Translations under genes and position numbers: made by a program
Shown here: positions 26,533-35,415 of the stretch, one piece after another
Numbering within the stretch: the stretch's first letter is position 1
Layout of the letters: each line of letters starts with the position of its first letter
Assembly (NCBI GenBank): GCA_050951585.1
Contig: JBMNJI010000006.1
Location: forward strand, 496,001-560,000
Origin: UBA3937 sp050951585
Lineage (GTDB): Bacteria; Bacillota; Peptococcia; DRI-13; DTU073
Reading direction: 5' to 3'
DNA: 64,000 nucleotides
Notes under the pieces: model-generated
The model's input: the letters and a program-made list of their open reading frames with translations, nothing else
Database searches by the model: none
What the model was told of the DNA's origin: nothing

Positions 26533-27867
26533 TTGTCCGCGATTTCAAAGGAAGATGTCTTGAGGCTGGTGGCCGAAAACAATGTGCGCTTCATCAGATT
26601 ACAATTTACCGATATTTTAGGAATCCCTAAAAACGTATCTATTACGGTCAAGCAATTGGAAAAAGCTTTAAACAACGAATTGATGTTTGACGGCTCCTCC
26701 ATTGAAGGATTTGTCAGAATTGAAGAATCTGACATGTATCTTTATCCTGACCCGAATAGCTTTCTGATATACCCCTGGCAGTCACCCGAGGAAGGAGCAG
26801 TCGCCAGATTAATCTGCGATATCTATAATCCTGACGGCACCCCCTTTGCAGGTGACCCCCGTTATGTTTTGCGCCGGGCTCTGCAAAATGCCAGTGAAAT
26901 GGGTTATACCTTTAAAGTCGGCCCTGAGGCGGAGTTTTTCCTCTTCCATACGGCGGAGGACGGTTCCTCCACAACCCTTACCCACGATCAAGCCGGCTAC
27001 TTTGACCTTTCGCCGGTTGATCTGGGTGAAAACGCCCGTCGGGATATGGTTCTAACACTGGAGAAATTCGGCTTTGAAATTGAAGCATCCCATCATGAAG
27101 TAGCCCCGGGGCAACACGAAATTGATTTTAAATATGCGGATGCCTTAGATATCGCTGATAAAATTATTACCTTCAAAATGGTTGTACGGACCGTCGCCCA
27201 AAAACACGGTCTCCATGCCACTTTTATGGCAAAACCGCTCTTTAATGAAGCCGGTAACGGGATGCATATGAATCAGTCGCTTTTTAGAGGCGAAGAGAAT
27301 GCTTTCTGGGATCCCCAGAAACCCGATCAATTAAGTAATGAGGCACATAGCTACCTGGCCGGCATCTTGAAACATGCCAAAGCCCTTACCGCCATCACTA
27401 ATCCTACCGTGAATTCATATAAACGACTGGTCCCGGGTTACGAAGCCCCGATGTACATAGCCTGGTCTACCCAAAACCGCAGTCCGCTCGTGCGTATACC
27501 TGCTAAACGGGGCATCTCGACGAGAATTGAATTGCGGAGTCCTGATCCCTCCTGTAACCCTTACCTCGCTCTTGCCGTTGTGCTGACTGCAGGATTAGAC
27601 GGCATTAAAAACCAACTTCAGCCGCCAGAACCCTGCAACCGAAATATCTTTACCATGACCCTTGAAGAAAGAAAAGAACAGGGAATTAATTCCCTGCCTA
27701 ATACTCTCCAGGAAGCCTGGGAAGCACTTCTCGCAGATGAAGTGATTAAAAATACTTTGGGTCCACATGTTCTCAATCGTTTTCTCGACGCTAAGCAGCA
27801 AGAATGGAAAGAATACATGTCTAAAGTGCATCAATGGGAACTGGACCGCTACCTGACCATGTATTAA
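26533..27867 (+). CDS. glnA: Glutamine synthetase, type I
   Basis: 444 residues from TTG 26533 (AAGGAG nine bases upstream), the usual length of Gram-positive GSI-alpha; earlier ATG codons overlap the ribosome binding site. Active-site motifs are present: FDGSSIEGFVRIEESDMYL, GPEAEFFLF (Glu metal ligands), HHEVAPGQHEIDF, NGMHMNQS and the latch region NRSPLVRIPAKRG. It makes glutamine from glutamate and ammonia using ATP. It has its own promoter and is followed by a convergent histidine kinase gene. Confidence 0.96.
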   Translation: MSAISKEDVLRLVAENNVRFIRLQFTDILGIPKNVSITVKQLEKALNNELMFDGSSIEGFVRIEESDMYLYPDPNSFLIYPWQSPEEGAVARLICDIYNPDGTPFAGDPRYVLRRALQNASEMGYTFKVGPEAEFFLFHTAEDGSSTTLTHDQAGYFDLSPVDLGENARRDMVLTLEKFGFEIEASHHEVAPGQHEIDFKYADALDIADKIITFKMVVRTVAQKHGLHATFMAKPLFNEAGNGMHMNQSLFRGEENAFWDPQKPDQLSNEAHSYLAGILKHAKALTAITNPTVNSYKRLVPGYEAPMYIAWSTQNRSPLVRIPAKRGISTRIELRSPDPSCNPYLALAVVLTAGLDGIKNQLQPPEPCNRNIFTMTLEERKEQGINSLPNTLQEAWEALLADEVIKNTLGPHVLNRFLDAKQQEWKEYMSKVHQWELDRYLTMY

Positions 27868-27892
27868 GCAAAATAGTGCTCAGCAAACTAGC

Positions 27893-29164
27893 TTAGCCGC
27901 ACTTTAGATTAATCAAATACGCAACCCCATTATCTTCGTTCGCTATTTGAATCTCGGCCTGTTGAGCGTCAAGGGACTTTTTGACAATATACATGCCTAA
28001 GCCTGATTTGCCCCCCTTGCCGCAGGTGTATACTTGAAAAATTGACCGCAATACTTCCGGGTCAATCGCAGGGCCGTCATTCCAGATGCGCAGAAGCGCC
28101 TGCTCTTTTTTCCCGGATAATTGCAGAGAAATATTGATGCGTCCTTTGGCAAATCGTGTTTGATTGTCAAGGACGTTTTCTATGATCACCTTCCATTGGG
28201 CAGGATCCCCGGTCGTCTGCACCGCCTCCATCTTCGTTTCCCACTGCAGATCGGCGCGACGCCAACGGAATAATTCGACACAATGAGCGATCAATTCATT
28301 GAGATAAAACCTTTCATGCTTGATTTTCCCCCGCGCATGATTCAGCTTATTAAAATAAAGAATGCTCCGAACATGACTGCCCAGCGTCTCCGCTTCTTCG
28401 TCAATTACTTGCAGGCTGCTCTCCAAAGACCCGTTGGGATAGATTTTATTTTGAATTGAACGGATATAATTCTGAATGATTAAAACCTTAGTTTTTAAAT
28501 CATGGGCTATATACTGCATCAAATCAACTTTTTCCTTCTCCTGGTCCTCCTTTTTCTGCAGGCTGATGATTAATAAACTTAATACCGCCATCACGGAAAG
28601 AATGACAGCAAATAAGTAATCACTGGGGTTATCCCAGGTAGGCTGACCGGGAATACTCCTTACAATGCGAAACAGCGATAAGTCTAGCCCCCATAAGATT
28701 AAACAAATTGACGCTAAATATCTCCAGATGCTGTGGACCGCCCGGTAAGAAAACAAGAGAACGCCGGACCATACAAAACCCAGACCATAAAACACATAGG
28801 ATAAGATATAAAAATAAATACTGTTAAAGTGAGAAACATTGAGCACACTTAACAGCATTACCGCCAAAAAACTATACAAAAATCCTCTAGGTAAAGACTT
28901 ACCGATGAATGCGTAAGTCCCCCACATCATTAACAAACTGCCCCATAATAACAAAACCCAGTCAAAGGCCGCAAAAAGAAGGGGCATTCCTGAAGAGAAA
29001 TAATGATTATAAAAAATGTCGAAAATGAACTCCGCGACATAGATTGTGCCCGCAATTACCCAGATCCGTAAACTGCTTTCTTGATGCTTAACATAGAAAT
29101 AATAGAACACCAATATCAGAAGAAGACAGAATACTGATACAAGAATAACGAAATTTGAGTCCAT
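27893..29164 (-). CDS. Sensor histidine kinase with 7TM N-terminus
   Basis: 423 residues from ATG 29164 (GAGGTG upstream). The first 210 residues hold seven hydrophobic helices with no extracellular sensor domain, as in 7TM-type kinases. The H-box is MQYIAHDLKTKVLIIQ (His near residue 226), the N-box IIENVLDNQTRFAKG, and the G-boxes WNDGPAIDP and GKGGKSGLGMYIVKKS. A response regulator is not adjacent, so it is an orphan. The short G2 segment and the H-box HDLKT are like those of kinases signalling membrane or envelope state; the stimulus is unknown. Confidence 0.85.
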   Translation of the reverse strand: MDSNFVILVSVFCLLLILVFYYFYVKHQESSLRIWVIAGTIYVAEFIFDIFYNHYFSSGMPLLFAAFDWVLLLWGSLLMMWGTYAFIGKSLPRGFLYSFLAVMLLSVLNVSHFNSIYFYILSYVFYGLGFVWSGVLLFSYRAVHSIWRYLASICLILWGLDLSLFRIVRSIPGQPTWDNPSDYLFAVILSVMAVLSLLIISLQKKEDQEKEKVDLMQYIAHDLKTKVLIIQNYIRSIQNKIYPNGSLESSLQVIDEEAETLGSHVRSILYFNKLNHARGKIKHERFYLNELIAHCVELFRWRRADLQWETKMEAVQTTGDPAQWKVIIENVLDNQTRFAKGRINISLQLSGKKEQALLRIWNDGPAIDPEVLRSIFQVYTCGKGGKSGLGMYIVKKSLDAQQAEIQIANEDNGVAYLINLKCG

Positions 29165-29257
29165 TTTTGCACCTCGTCTTATAATTTTGCCTATTTTTTA
29201 TTTGTTTGTTATGAATTCGATACTCTCCGTCCATTTTCCTGCCTTCTTCTAGATTTT

Positions 29258-30394
29258 TCAACTTTCATTATATTCACTTAAACCATCTGATATTGCCAAA
29301 ATCTCCGCTAATATCTCCTCTCTTTTTTGATTCACTTGCGTAAAATCAGTCGCCTCCGCATATATTTTCTCAATCTTTTCATGAAAGGCCTTGGCTTTCT
29401 TTAGTTTATCCCAGGCCTTTTGCCGTAATAAGGCGGACCGTGCGGCAGCATCGGCAATTTCCGCCTGATAGGCCTGGCAAATCGGTTGCACCAGAAATTG
29501 ATCAAAATTAATCTCGATACATTCTTCTAAGTGAGGAAAGCTTTGGAGATCAAACTGTAATAGTTCATTCACCCGCAATAACCCAGTGTGTAAATCAGGA
29601 TAATACACTAATTCCAGGCGCGCCGGTATAAAAGGACAATGATAAGCTTCACAGCTAAGCCCCATTCTGTTTCCTCTTTGCAAAACTGCATCCAGAAAAA
29701 GCTCCTGATAGCCGGTCGGTGCTCCCTTCAGAAGATAGAGGGTGATCACCTCTTCTAAAATACTATCCACAAAATGGACATATCCCCCCGGCGTATTGGC
29801 ACTAGCAAAAAGCCTTCTTAATACTCCTTCTCTCTCGTACTGTGGTTCCGCTTTTTGCAAAATTGCTGATTCTGTTACTGCAAGGATTTGATTAAACCTG
29901 GCAAGATCCATCGCTTCCTGATAGTAGCTTTCCAGTTCCTCCTGGGCCACCCGTCCTTCTTTTAAATGGCTATAGGCTGCCCGGAACATCAGCTTCTTTT
30001 TTTTACTCAGTTCGACTATTTCCTCTTTATGATCACATAATTTTGTCTTATCCCAATATCCCCCTAAGTTAATAATTTCGTCTACTGCTCCGGGATATTG
30101 GGGCTCAACTGCATGCGGCGCCGTTCCATCAAGTACCGCCACTCCTAAAGCCGGAAAAGCAACCGCATCCAGAGAATGATGATCCGATGAACAATGATGG
30201 TATTCGACTTTTTGCCCCTTCTTCAGCAGAGCCGCTCCCAGCTCCTTTAGAATAGTCGATTTACCGGTCCCCGGACCTCCTTTCAAGAGATATGTCCGCA
30301 CCGCGCCCGGGTTAATGTAATGATAAAATGAGTAGAACCCTTCACTGGTGTTGTTTCCGGGAAACATCCTTTTTACTTTCCCTTGCTCCAGCAA
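29258..30394 (-). CDS. PRK06851-type P-loop ATPase
   Basis: 378 residues from TTG 30394 (AAGGAG about 10 bases upstream). Two P-loop-like halves are expected in this family; the first Walker A is clear (LLKGGPGTGKSTILKELG, near residue 40), while the second half has LYLLKGAPTGYQELFLDAV near residue 215, a Walker-like but degenerate site. The sequence HHCSSDHHSLDAVAFPALGV is shared by family members. Function is unknown; the family is frequent in spore-forming Clostridia. It is divergent from pckA. Confidence 0.75.
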   Translation of the reverse strand: MLEQGKVKRMFPGNNTSEGFYSFYHYINPGAVRTYLLKGGPGTGKSTILKELGAALLKKGQKVEYHHCSSDHHSLDAVAFPALGVAVLDGTAPHAVEPQYPGAVDEIINLGGYWDKTKLCDHKEEIVELSKKKKLMFRAAYSHLKEGRVAQEELESYYQEAMDLARFNQILAVTESAILQKAEPQYEREGVLRRLFASANTPGGYVHFVDSILEEVITLYLLKGAPTGYQELFLDAVLQRGNRMGLSCEAYHCPFIPARLELVYYPDLHTGLLRVNELLQFDLQSFPHLEECIEINFDQFLVQPICQAYQAEIADAAARSALLRQKAWDKLKKAKAFHEKIEKIYAEATDFTQVNQKREEILAEILAISDGLSEYNES

Positions 30395-30591
30395 ACAGAA
30401 TCATCTCCTTTGGGTTTTTCCTTTATAAAAATGCATATTGTAGTTGTTTCGAAAATATACGGCATAAAAAAACTCGGATATCAAAAAATAATAGAGGTAT
30501 ATGTGCTTTAGATGATAAAATGTATAATAGTATGGAGACCCTATTTATTATTTTTCTTTTTTCATTACATATTATGGAGGCGTGAAAAATC

Positions 30592-32154
30592 ATGAAAAAG
30601 AAAATCAGCAAAATTCTCGAACAAGCGAAGGTCCATTACAACTTATCAGTTCCCGAACTTACCGAAAGAGCAGTATGCGACAAAGAAGGAATTCTTACAG
30701 CCAACGGGGCTCTCCGGGTCAGTACCGGTAAATATACCGGCCGATCACCTCAGGATAAATTCATCGTGCAGGATCAGCAAATAAAGGACAGGATCAATTG
30801 GGGCGACATTAATCAGCCCATGTCCCCTGACAACTTTAGCAAGCTATTCACTGATGTGCAAACTTACCTCCACGGAAAAAAATTATATGTTTTTGACGGT
30901 TTTGCCGGTGCGGATGCTCGTTATCGTCTCAAACTGCGGGTCATCAATGAATTCGCCTGGCAAAACCTTTTTGCCCATCAACTTTTTATCCGACCTGTTA
31001 AGGAGGAACTGACCGGCTTTGCCGCCGATTATCATATCATTGCGGTCCCCGGTTTCAAAGCAGACCCCCAAAAACACGGGACAAATTCGGAAGTAGCAGT
31101 TGTCTTGAATATTACCGAAAAAATTATCCTCATCGTTGGCTCCTCTTATGCCGGCGAAACCAAAAAATCAGTCTTCTCTTTGATCAACTATGTACTTCCC
31201 ATGCAAAATATTCTTTCCATGCATTGTTCGGCTAATGTGGACGCTGCCGGAAACACTGCCCTCTTTTTTGGCCTTTCCGGTACCGGAAAAACAACCCTCT
31301 CGGCGGATCCGGCCAGACAGCTAATTGGTGACGACGAACACGGCTGGTCTGAAGACGGGGTCTTTAATATTGAAGGCGGTTGCTATGCAAAATGCATCGG
31401 TCTTAGTGCCGAAGATGAACCACAGATCTATGGCGCAATCCGTTTTGGGACCGTCCTGGAGAATGTGATTATTGAGCAAAACTCCCGTGAGACTGATTAC
31501 AGCAGTGCGGACATCACCGAAAATACCCGCGCCGCTTATCCGCTCAATTACATTCCCAATGCCCGCATCCCCAGTACCGCCGGACATCCTCAAGTGATCT
31601 TTTTCCTTACCGCCGATGCTTTTGGTGTTCTTCCCCCGATTGCAATCCTCGATAAAAATCAGGCAATGTATCACTTCCTTTCCGGCTATACCAGCAAACT
31701 GGCCGGCACCGAAAGAGGAATCAAAGAACCCCAGGCCACCTTTTCGGAATGCTTTGGGGCGCCCTTCCTTCCCCTGCCGCCTGTCCAATATGCTAATTTA
31801 CTGGGCGAAAACATGACGAAACACGGCACCCATGTTTATCTGCTGAATACCGGGTGGACCGGTGGTCCGTATGGTGTCGGCAAGAGATTTAGAATTCCCC
31901 ATACGCGTGCCATAATAAAAGCCGCCCTGGAGGGCACCCTGGAGACGCTGCCCACACGAGTTGACCCTATCTTTGGTTTTAAAGTGCCGCTTAACTGCCC
32001 CGGTGTTCCCGATGAGATTTTCACGCCGGAAAAGACCTGGCCAAATCCCGAAGAATATCAGGTGCAGGCAAAAACACTGGCCAAGCGTTTCAAAGAAAAC
32101 TTCGGAAAATTTAAAGATATCCCTGCGGAAATAACCAACGCTTCTCCTAAATAA
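30592..32154 (+). CDS. pckA: Phosphoenolpyruvate carboxykinase (ATP)
   Basis: 520 residues from ATG 30592 (GGAGG upstream). The kinase-1a P-loop FFGLSGTGKTTLSADP, the metal-binding motif LIGDDEHGWSEDGVFNIEGG and the substrate-binding YTGRSPQDKFIV and NTGWTGGPYGVGKR are all present, matching the ATP-dependent PckA family. It interconverts oxaloacetate and PEP with CO2 release; in anaerobes it can work for gluconeogenesis or anaplerosis. An A/T-rich upstream region includes TATAAT at 30523-30528. Confidence 0.96.
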   Translation: MKKKISKILEQAKVHYNLSVPELTERAVCDKEGILTANGALRVSTGKYTGRSPQDKFIVQDQQIKDRINWGDINQPMSPDNFSKLFTDVQTYLHGKKLYVFDGFAGADARYRLKLRVINEFAWQNLFAHQLFIRPVKEELTGFAADYHIIAVPGFKADPQKHGTNSEVAVVLNITEKIILIVGSSYAGETKKSVFSLINYVLPMQNILSMHCSANVDAAGNTALFFGLSGTGKTTLSADPARQLIGDDEHGWSEDGVFNIEGGCYAKCIGLSAEDEPQIYGAIRFGTVLENVIIEQNSRETDYSSADITENTRAAYPLNYIPNARIPSTAGHPQVIFFLTADAFGVLPPIAILDKNQAMYHFLSGYTSKLAGTERGIKEPQATFSECFGAPFLPLPPVQYANLLGENMTKHGTHVYLLNTGWTGGPYGVGKRFRIPHTRAIIKAALEGTLETLPTRVDPIFGFKVPLNCPGVPDEIFTPEKTWPNPEEYQVQAKTLAKRFKENFGKFKDIPAEITNASPK

Positions 32155-32161
32155 AAGCCCC

Positions 32162-32190
32162 TTGACATTATGCCGCCCTCATGTTAAGAT
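32162..32190 (+). promoter_or_regulatory. Promoter for tRNA-Leu(GAG)
   Basis: TTGACA (32162-32167) and TAAGAT (32185-32190) are 17 bases apart and 31 bases before the tRNA. Confidence 0.8.
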
Positions 32191-32221
32191 AATTTTTGCT
32201 GAGCTTAAAAATCTCAGCTCT

Positions 32222-32306
32222 GCGGAAGTGCTGGAATTGGCAGACAGGCACGTTTGAGGGGCGTGTGTCGTAAGGCGTGCGGGTTCAAGTCCCGCCTTCC
32301 GCACCA
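32222..32306 (+). tRNA. tRNA-Leu (anticodon GAG)
   Basis: An 85-base class II tRNA with encoded CCA. The acceptor stem GCGGAAG pairs with CTTCCGC; the anticodon stem CACGT/GCGTG encloses loop TTGAGGG, giving anticodon GAG. A long variable arm precedes the T arm GCGGGTTCAAGTCCCGC. Confidence 0.95.
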
Positions 32307-32321
32307 AATGCCACTAATACC

Positions 32322-32357
32322 AACAGTTTCGGACTTTTTGTCCGAAACTGTTTTTTA
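32322..32357 (+). terminator. Terminator after tRNA-Leu(GAG)
   Basis: AACAGTTTCGGAC and GTCCGAAACTGTT form a perfect 13-bp stem around TTTTT, followed by further T. Confidence 0.9.
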
Positions 32358-32408
32358 CTTATTTTAGTCGTTTTAGCGTCAAGTAGGATTATCTAACTCA
32401 GGAGAATT

Positions 32409-32750
32409 TTACTCGATTGTATGAATATCTAATGTATAGCCTAGATCTTCATCTACTTCATTAAGCTGTCCATTCACAACAATAATATCACCAGTTTTCT
32501 TTTCTAATGCTTTGTTTAGCTGTTTTTTATTCATGATGAAACATATAATATTATTAATTTGAAGCTTGTCGGTAGGTGTTAAGCAAAGAAATTCACCATT
32601 GCTGTGAACAAGTAAAAATTGTCCTCTAAGTTTTACATACATCCCAGAGTATTTTTCAACAGCTTTTAACGGATCTTCGTCAAATTCAGCCAATAATTCT
32701 TCAACATCATAGGCAATATACTCAATCGGAAAGTAAAAACTACCCTGCAT
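32409..32750 (-). CDS. tRNA_anti-like OB-fold protein, possibly 5'-truncated
   Basis: 113 residues if started at ATG 32750. The order helix (VEELLAEFDEDPLKAVEKY) then strands YVKLRGQFLLV, IICFIMNKKQLNKAL, GDIIVVNGQLNE matches the tRNA_anti-like (PF12869) OB-fold, in which a helix with A..KY..K leads into the barrel. Family members usually have a signal or lipoprotein anchor; this one has none, no ribosome binding site is visible, and the first codons lie inside a terminator hairpin (32735-32770). It may be a gene fragment, or start at an internal codon. Confidence 0.5.
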   Translation of the reverse strand: MQGSFYFPIEYIAYDVEELLAEFDEDPLKAVEKYSGMYVKLRGQFLLVHSNGEFLCLTPTDKLQINNIICFIMNKKQLNKALEKKTGDIIVVNGQLNEVDEDLGYTLDIHTIE

Positions 32751-32770
32751 CTAAATGCCGGGCAGTTTTT
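32735..32770 (-). terminator. Terminator downstream of the first beta-helix gene
   Basis: AAAAACTACCC and GGGCAGTTTTT (32735-32745, 32760-32770) pair across a 14-base interior that can itself pair (TGCAT/ATGC). It works in both directions and stands 20 bases after the stop of the beta-helix gene. Confidence 0.75.
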
Positions 32771-32790
32771 TTAAGAGCCTGTATTATTAT

Positions 32791-34671
32791 TCAGTTGAGA
32801 GAACCGACGCCGCTTAAAGTATTTGCTATATTAAAACCGCTAAAACTACTAAACATCTCATCAGTAAGGCTACCGCTAACTGTATAACTACTTGACTTAT
32901 CACCAAACCCACTGTCGGTGCCAGATCCACCTGAATAAGCATTGATGCTGTTCTCCGCTGATTCCGCTGAACTATTGTTATTGCCCAAGTTGTATTTTTT
33001 GTTCGTTAAGCTAAAACCGCCAAACACATTGGTGCTGTTCCCTATCCCAGAACCCCCAAATATCTCCTCATGCTCGCCACTAATATCGCCGTTGCTATTA
33101 TTGCTTACTGCTCCACTATTGCTACCACTCCCCAAACTACTAACACCAAAATCACCAAAGAAATTGGTAACACTGCTATTGAGGCTATTTATTAGACTTT
33201 TGGTGATGCTTTCTAAGCTATAATTTTTACCGATGTTGTTACTGCCTGATTTTTGACTGTCCCCAGAGTTATTATTACTCCCTAAACCATACTTACCGAA
33301 ATTAAAGTTACTTATTACATCTGAAAGATCATTGCTAAGTCCGAGGTCACCAAGCATATTGTTAAGACTGCTATTATTGCTATTAAGGCTAACCGTGAAG
33401 CTAATCGAAATATTACCTAAACTACCGAGATTCGCACTGCCGAGATTTTGGCTTCCTTTTATACTTAAATCTCCGAAGGCACTTTTCGCGTTATAACTTC
33501 CCAGTAAATTATTAATACTTTCAGCACTCTTCCCGGGATTCAATACGATCGGGGCGGGATTGTTGTTGCAGGAACCGTTACTGCAGGAATTGTTATTGTT
33601 GTTGTTGCCGGTGTTGCATGAACCGTCATTGCAGGAGTTGTTATTGTTATTACTGCTCGAGTTATTGCTGTCGGAACTAGTGCTACCGGAACTACTGCTG
33701 CCGCTACTATAGGCTCCGTTACCGCTCGAACCTTTACCGTAGCCTTGAGATACCCAATAACTTACATCCTTTTGCGACGGATCGATTATATTGTTAGAGG
33801 ATGTCCCAACTTCGATCGGTTTTGCGCAATTCCAGAAGACATTGTCATGAACCTGAATATTTGAGCCGGAAAAATTATATGGTGCTACACCGGTTTTCCC
33901 TGCTGTATCGTGGAAAATATTATGATGAATATTAACGTTTTTAGCACTTTCCTGAATTTGTATACAGCACCAGCCGCCAAGATCGGATCTACTGGTAAAG
34001 GTGTTTTTATATATTTCAACATTTTCGGAACTATAAGCACGGATCGCATTATTGATTTGCACAGAGATATTATTGTTATATGCTTTGCAGTTTTTTGAAG
34101 CGAAAAAAGATATCCCGTCATGCGCCGCATTGATATCGCAATCATGAACAGTAATACCACTGGATTTGCTGACACGTACGCCGTCACACCATTGCCATCT
34201 GGTGACGGTTATATTATTTACCGTACAATTGCTTGATCTCCGAAACTGAATGCAGTTTCTTCCATCGCCGTGCCCACCGTCATTTTTATCGTTTGCGGTA
34301 CTGGTAAAGCGCAGGTTAGATATGGTCACGTTTGATACATCATTACCAATTATATAGGAACTGTCCTTTTCATTGCTCGGATTATTGCATACATTATCAC
34401 CGGCGGCATGGATAACCGTACTATTGCCGTCTCCGCGTAATGTAATGCCGCTCTTCAGAAGGATTGCCTTGGTGATATTATAAGTAGCTGCATGAAGATA
34501 CACCGTGTCACCGGAGTTAGCAGCATTAATGGCGTTATTTATTGCATCTTGTGTAGTACCATTATAGGTCTGTCCCGGACCTACGTGCAGGGTTGCCCCC
34601 AACACCGAGAAAGGCACCAATAGGAATAATGTCACCGCTAATAATGTCATTAGAACCCGCCTATTCTTCAT
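32791..34671 (-). CDS. Secreted right-handed parallel beta-helix protein with Asn/Ser-rich tail
   Basis: 626 residues; ATG 34671 after GGAGGGAAC. Signal peptide to about residue 25 (TLLAVTLFLLVPFSVLG/A). Residues about 26-310 form repeated beta-helix coils, with motifs TLHVGPGQTYNGTTQDAINN, SGDTVYLHAATYNITKAI, ITLRGDGNSTVIHAAGDN and GHGDGRNCIQFRRSSNCTV. From about 325 the chain is low complexity: Ser/Gly/Asn runs with repeated SCNxGSC Cys pairs, then NLG/FG-type Asn/Ser/Gly-rich sequence to the end. The beta-helix may bind or cleave polysaccharide, but no catalytic triad is assigned. It has a paralogue directly upstream. Confidence 0.75.
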   Translation of the reverse strand: MKNRRVLMTLLAVTLFLLVPFSVLGATLHVGPGQTYNGTTQDAINNAINAANSGDTVYLHAATYNITKAILLKSGITLRGDGNSTVIHAAGDNVCNNPSNEKDSSYIIGNDVSNVTISNLRFTSTANDKNDGGHGDGRNCIQFRRSSNCTVNNITVTRWQWCDGVRVSKSSGITVHDCDINAAHDGISFFASKNCKAYNNNISVQINNAIRAYSSENVEIYKNTFTSRSDLGGWCCIQIQESAKNVNIHHNIFHDTAGKTGVAPYNFSGSNIQVHDNVFWNCAKPIEVGTSSNNIIDPSQKDVSYWVSQGYGKGSSGNGAYSSGSSSSGSTSSDSNNSSSNNNNNSCNDGSCNTGNNNNNNSCSNGSCNNNPAPIVLNPGKSAESINNLLGSYNAKSAFGDLSIKGSQNLGSANLGSLGNISISFTVSLNSNNSSLNNMLGDLGLSNDLSDVISNFNFGKYGLGSNNNSGDSQKSGSNNIGKNYSLESITKSLINSLNSSVTNFFGDFGVSSLGSGSNSGAVSNNSNGDISGEHEEIFGGSGIGNSTNVFGGFSLTNKKYNLGNNNSSAESAENSINAYSGGSGTDSGFGDKSSSYTVSGSLTDEMFSSFSGFNIANTLSGVGSLN

Positions 34672-34780
34672 ACTGTTCCCTCCTTATTCCTGATTAAGTG
34701 GGGTCAAGTATTGCTTAAAGGCTTTTTAGAATTGACATACTATTCTTGTAATTTAAGTTTACCTTACACCTGCCCCTTTT

Positions 34781-34822
34781 ACAAGTAAAAATAGTATCGC
34801 ATTCTGTGTGACAAAATAGGAC
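34781..34822 (-). repeat. Upstream element shared with the second beta-helix gene
   Basis: The sequence ACAAGTAAAAATAGTATCGC and what follows to AGGAC recurs at 36501-36541 (ACAACTAAAATTGGTATCGC...AGGAC). Each copy lies 110-120 bases before a beta-helix gene start, suggesting duplicated regulatory DNA. The remaining part of 34672-34916 shows no gene. Confidence 0.55.
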
Positions 34823-34916
34823 CAGGCAAAAGACTACTCCTCTTCGCCTGAACAGCTTTTCACTGTCTATGCAAAGGGGAGCAAATTTAGTTAATATTTT
34901 TATTTTTTTATTATGC

Positions 34917-35298
34917 TTATCTGGCAAAACGTCCGTACAGATCTTGATTAGTGAGATTAGGAACGATTATAGTCTGGTTGCCATTTTTCAAGGTAACGTT
35001 GCTAGTGTTATTCTTGCTGCTACTGGTATTCTTGCTGCTAGTGGTATTTTTGTTGCTAGTGGTACTTGTATTTTTACTGGCCGTGCTTTTTGAACTGGAA
35101 GGGATGATGTAGTAACTATTATTCCCTTGAAGGGCTTGGATCCGTTGAATCAGACCATTATAACGATCTTGCATCATCATGTTCCTTATCTCTGGAGAAA
35201 TGTAGCCAGAACTCTGGGAGCTATTTCCCTGATTGGAGCTCTTATTATTATTATTTTTGCTGCTACTGCTATTATTGCTGCTATTGCTATTATTGCTG
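34917..35298 (-). pseudogene. C-terminal part of the second beta-helix protein, out of frame
   Basis: This segment is open in a different frame from the beta-helix gene that runs into it. It encodes CNSSNNSNSSNNSSSS, a Ser/Asn-rich region, then a less repetitive part (ISPEIRNMMMQDRYNGLIQR) and a Ser/Thr/Asn/Lys tail ending NLTNQDLYGRFAR. Removing one A from the A4 run at 35307-35310 joins it in frame with the upstream gene and gives a protein of about 488 residues, similar in plan to the neighbouring paralogue. It has no start codon or ribosome binding site of its own. Confidence 0.6.
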
Positions 35299-35415
35299 CT
35301 ATTGCATTTTGCTGCTATTATTGTTGCTGCTATTATTGTTGCTGCTATTATTGTTATTATTACCGTTGCTATTGTTGTTGCTATTGTTGTTGCTATTGCT
35401 ACCGCCACTTACGGA
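35230..35415 (-). repeat. Trinucleotide-rich Asn/Ser-coding tract
   Basis: On the coding strand the stretch is built almost only of AAC, AAT, AGC and AGT codons, an imperfect trinucleotide array. It contains the frameshift that ends the beta-helix frame at 35299. Such tracts are prone to slippage. Confidence 0.75.

Noticed and set aside
32942..33223. Leu/Pro-rich plus-strand frame inside the beta-helix gene
   Set aside because: It is the antisense of Asn/Ser/Gly codons in the low-complexity tail and has no initiation signal.
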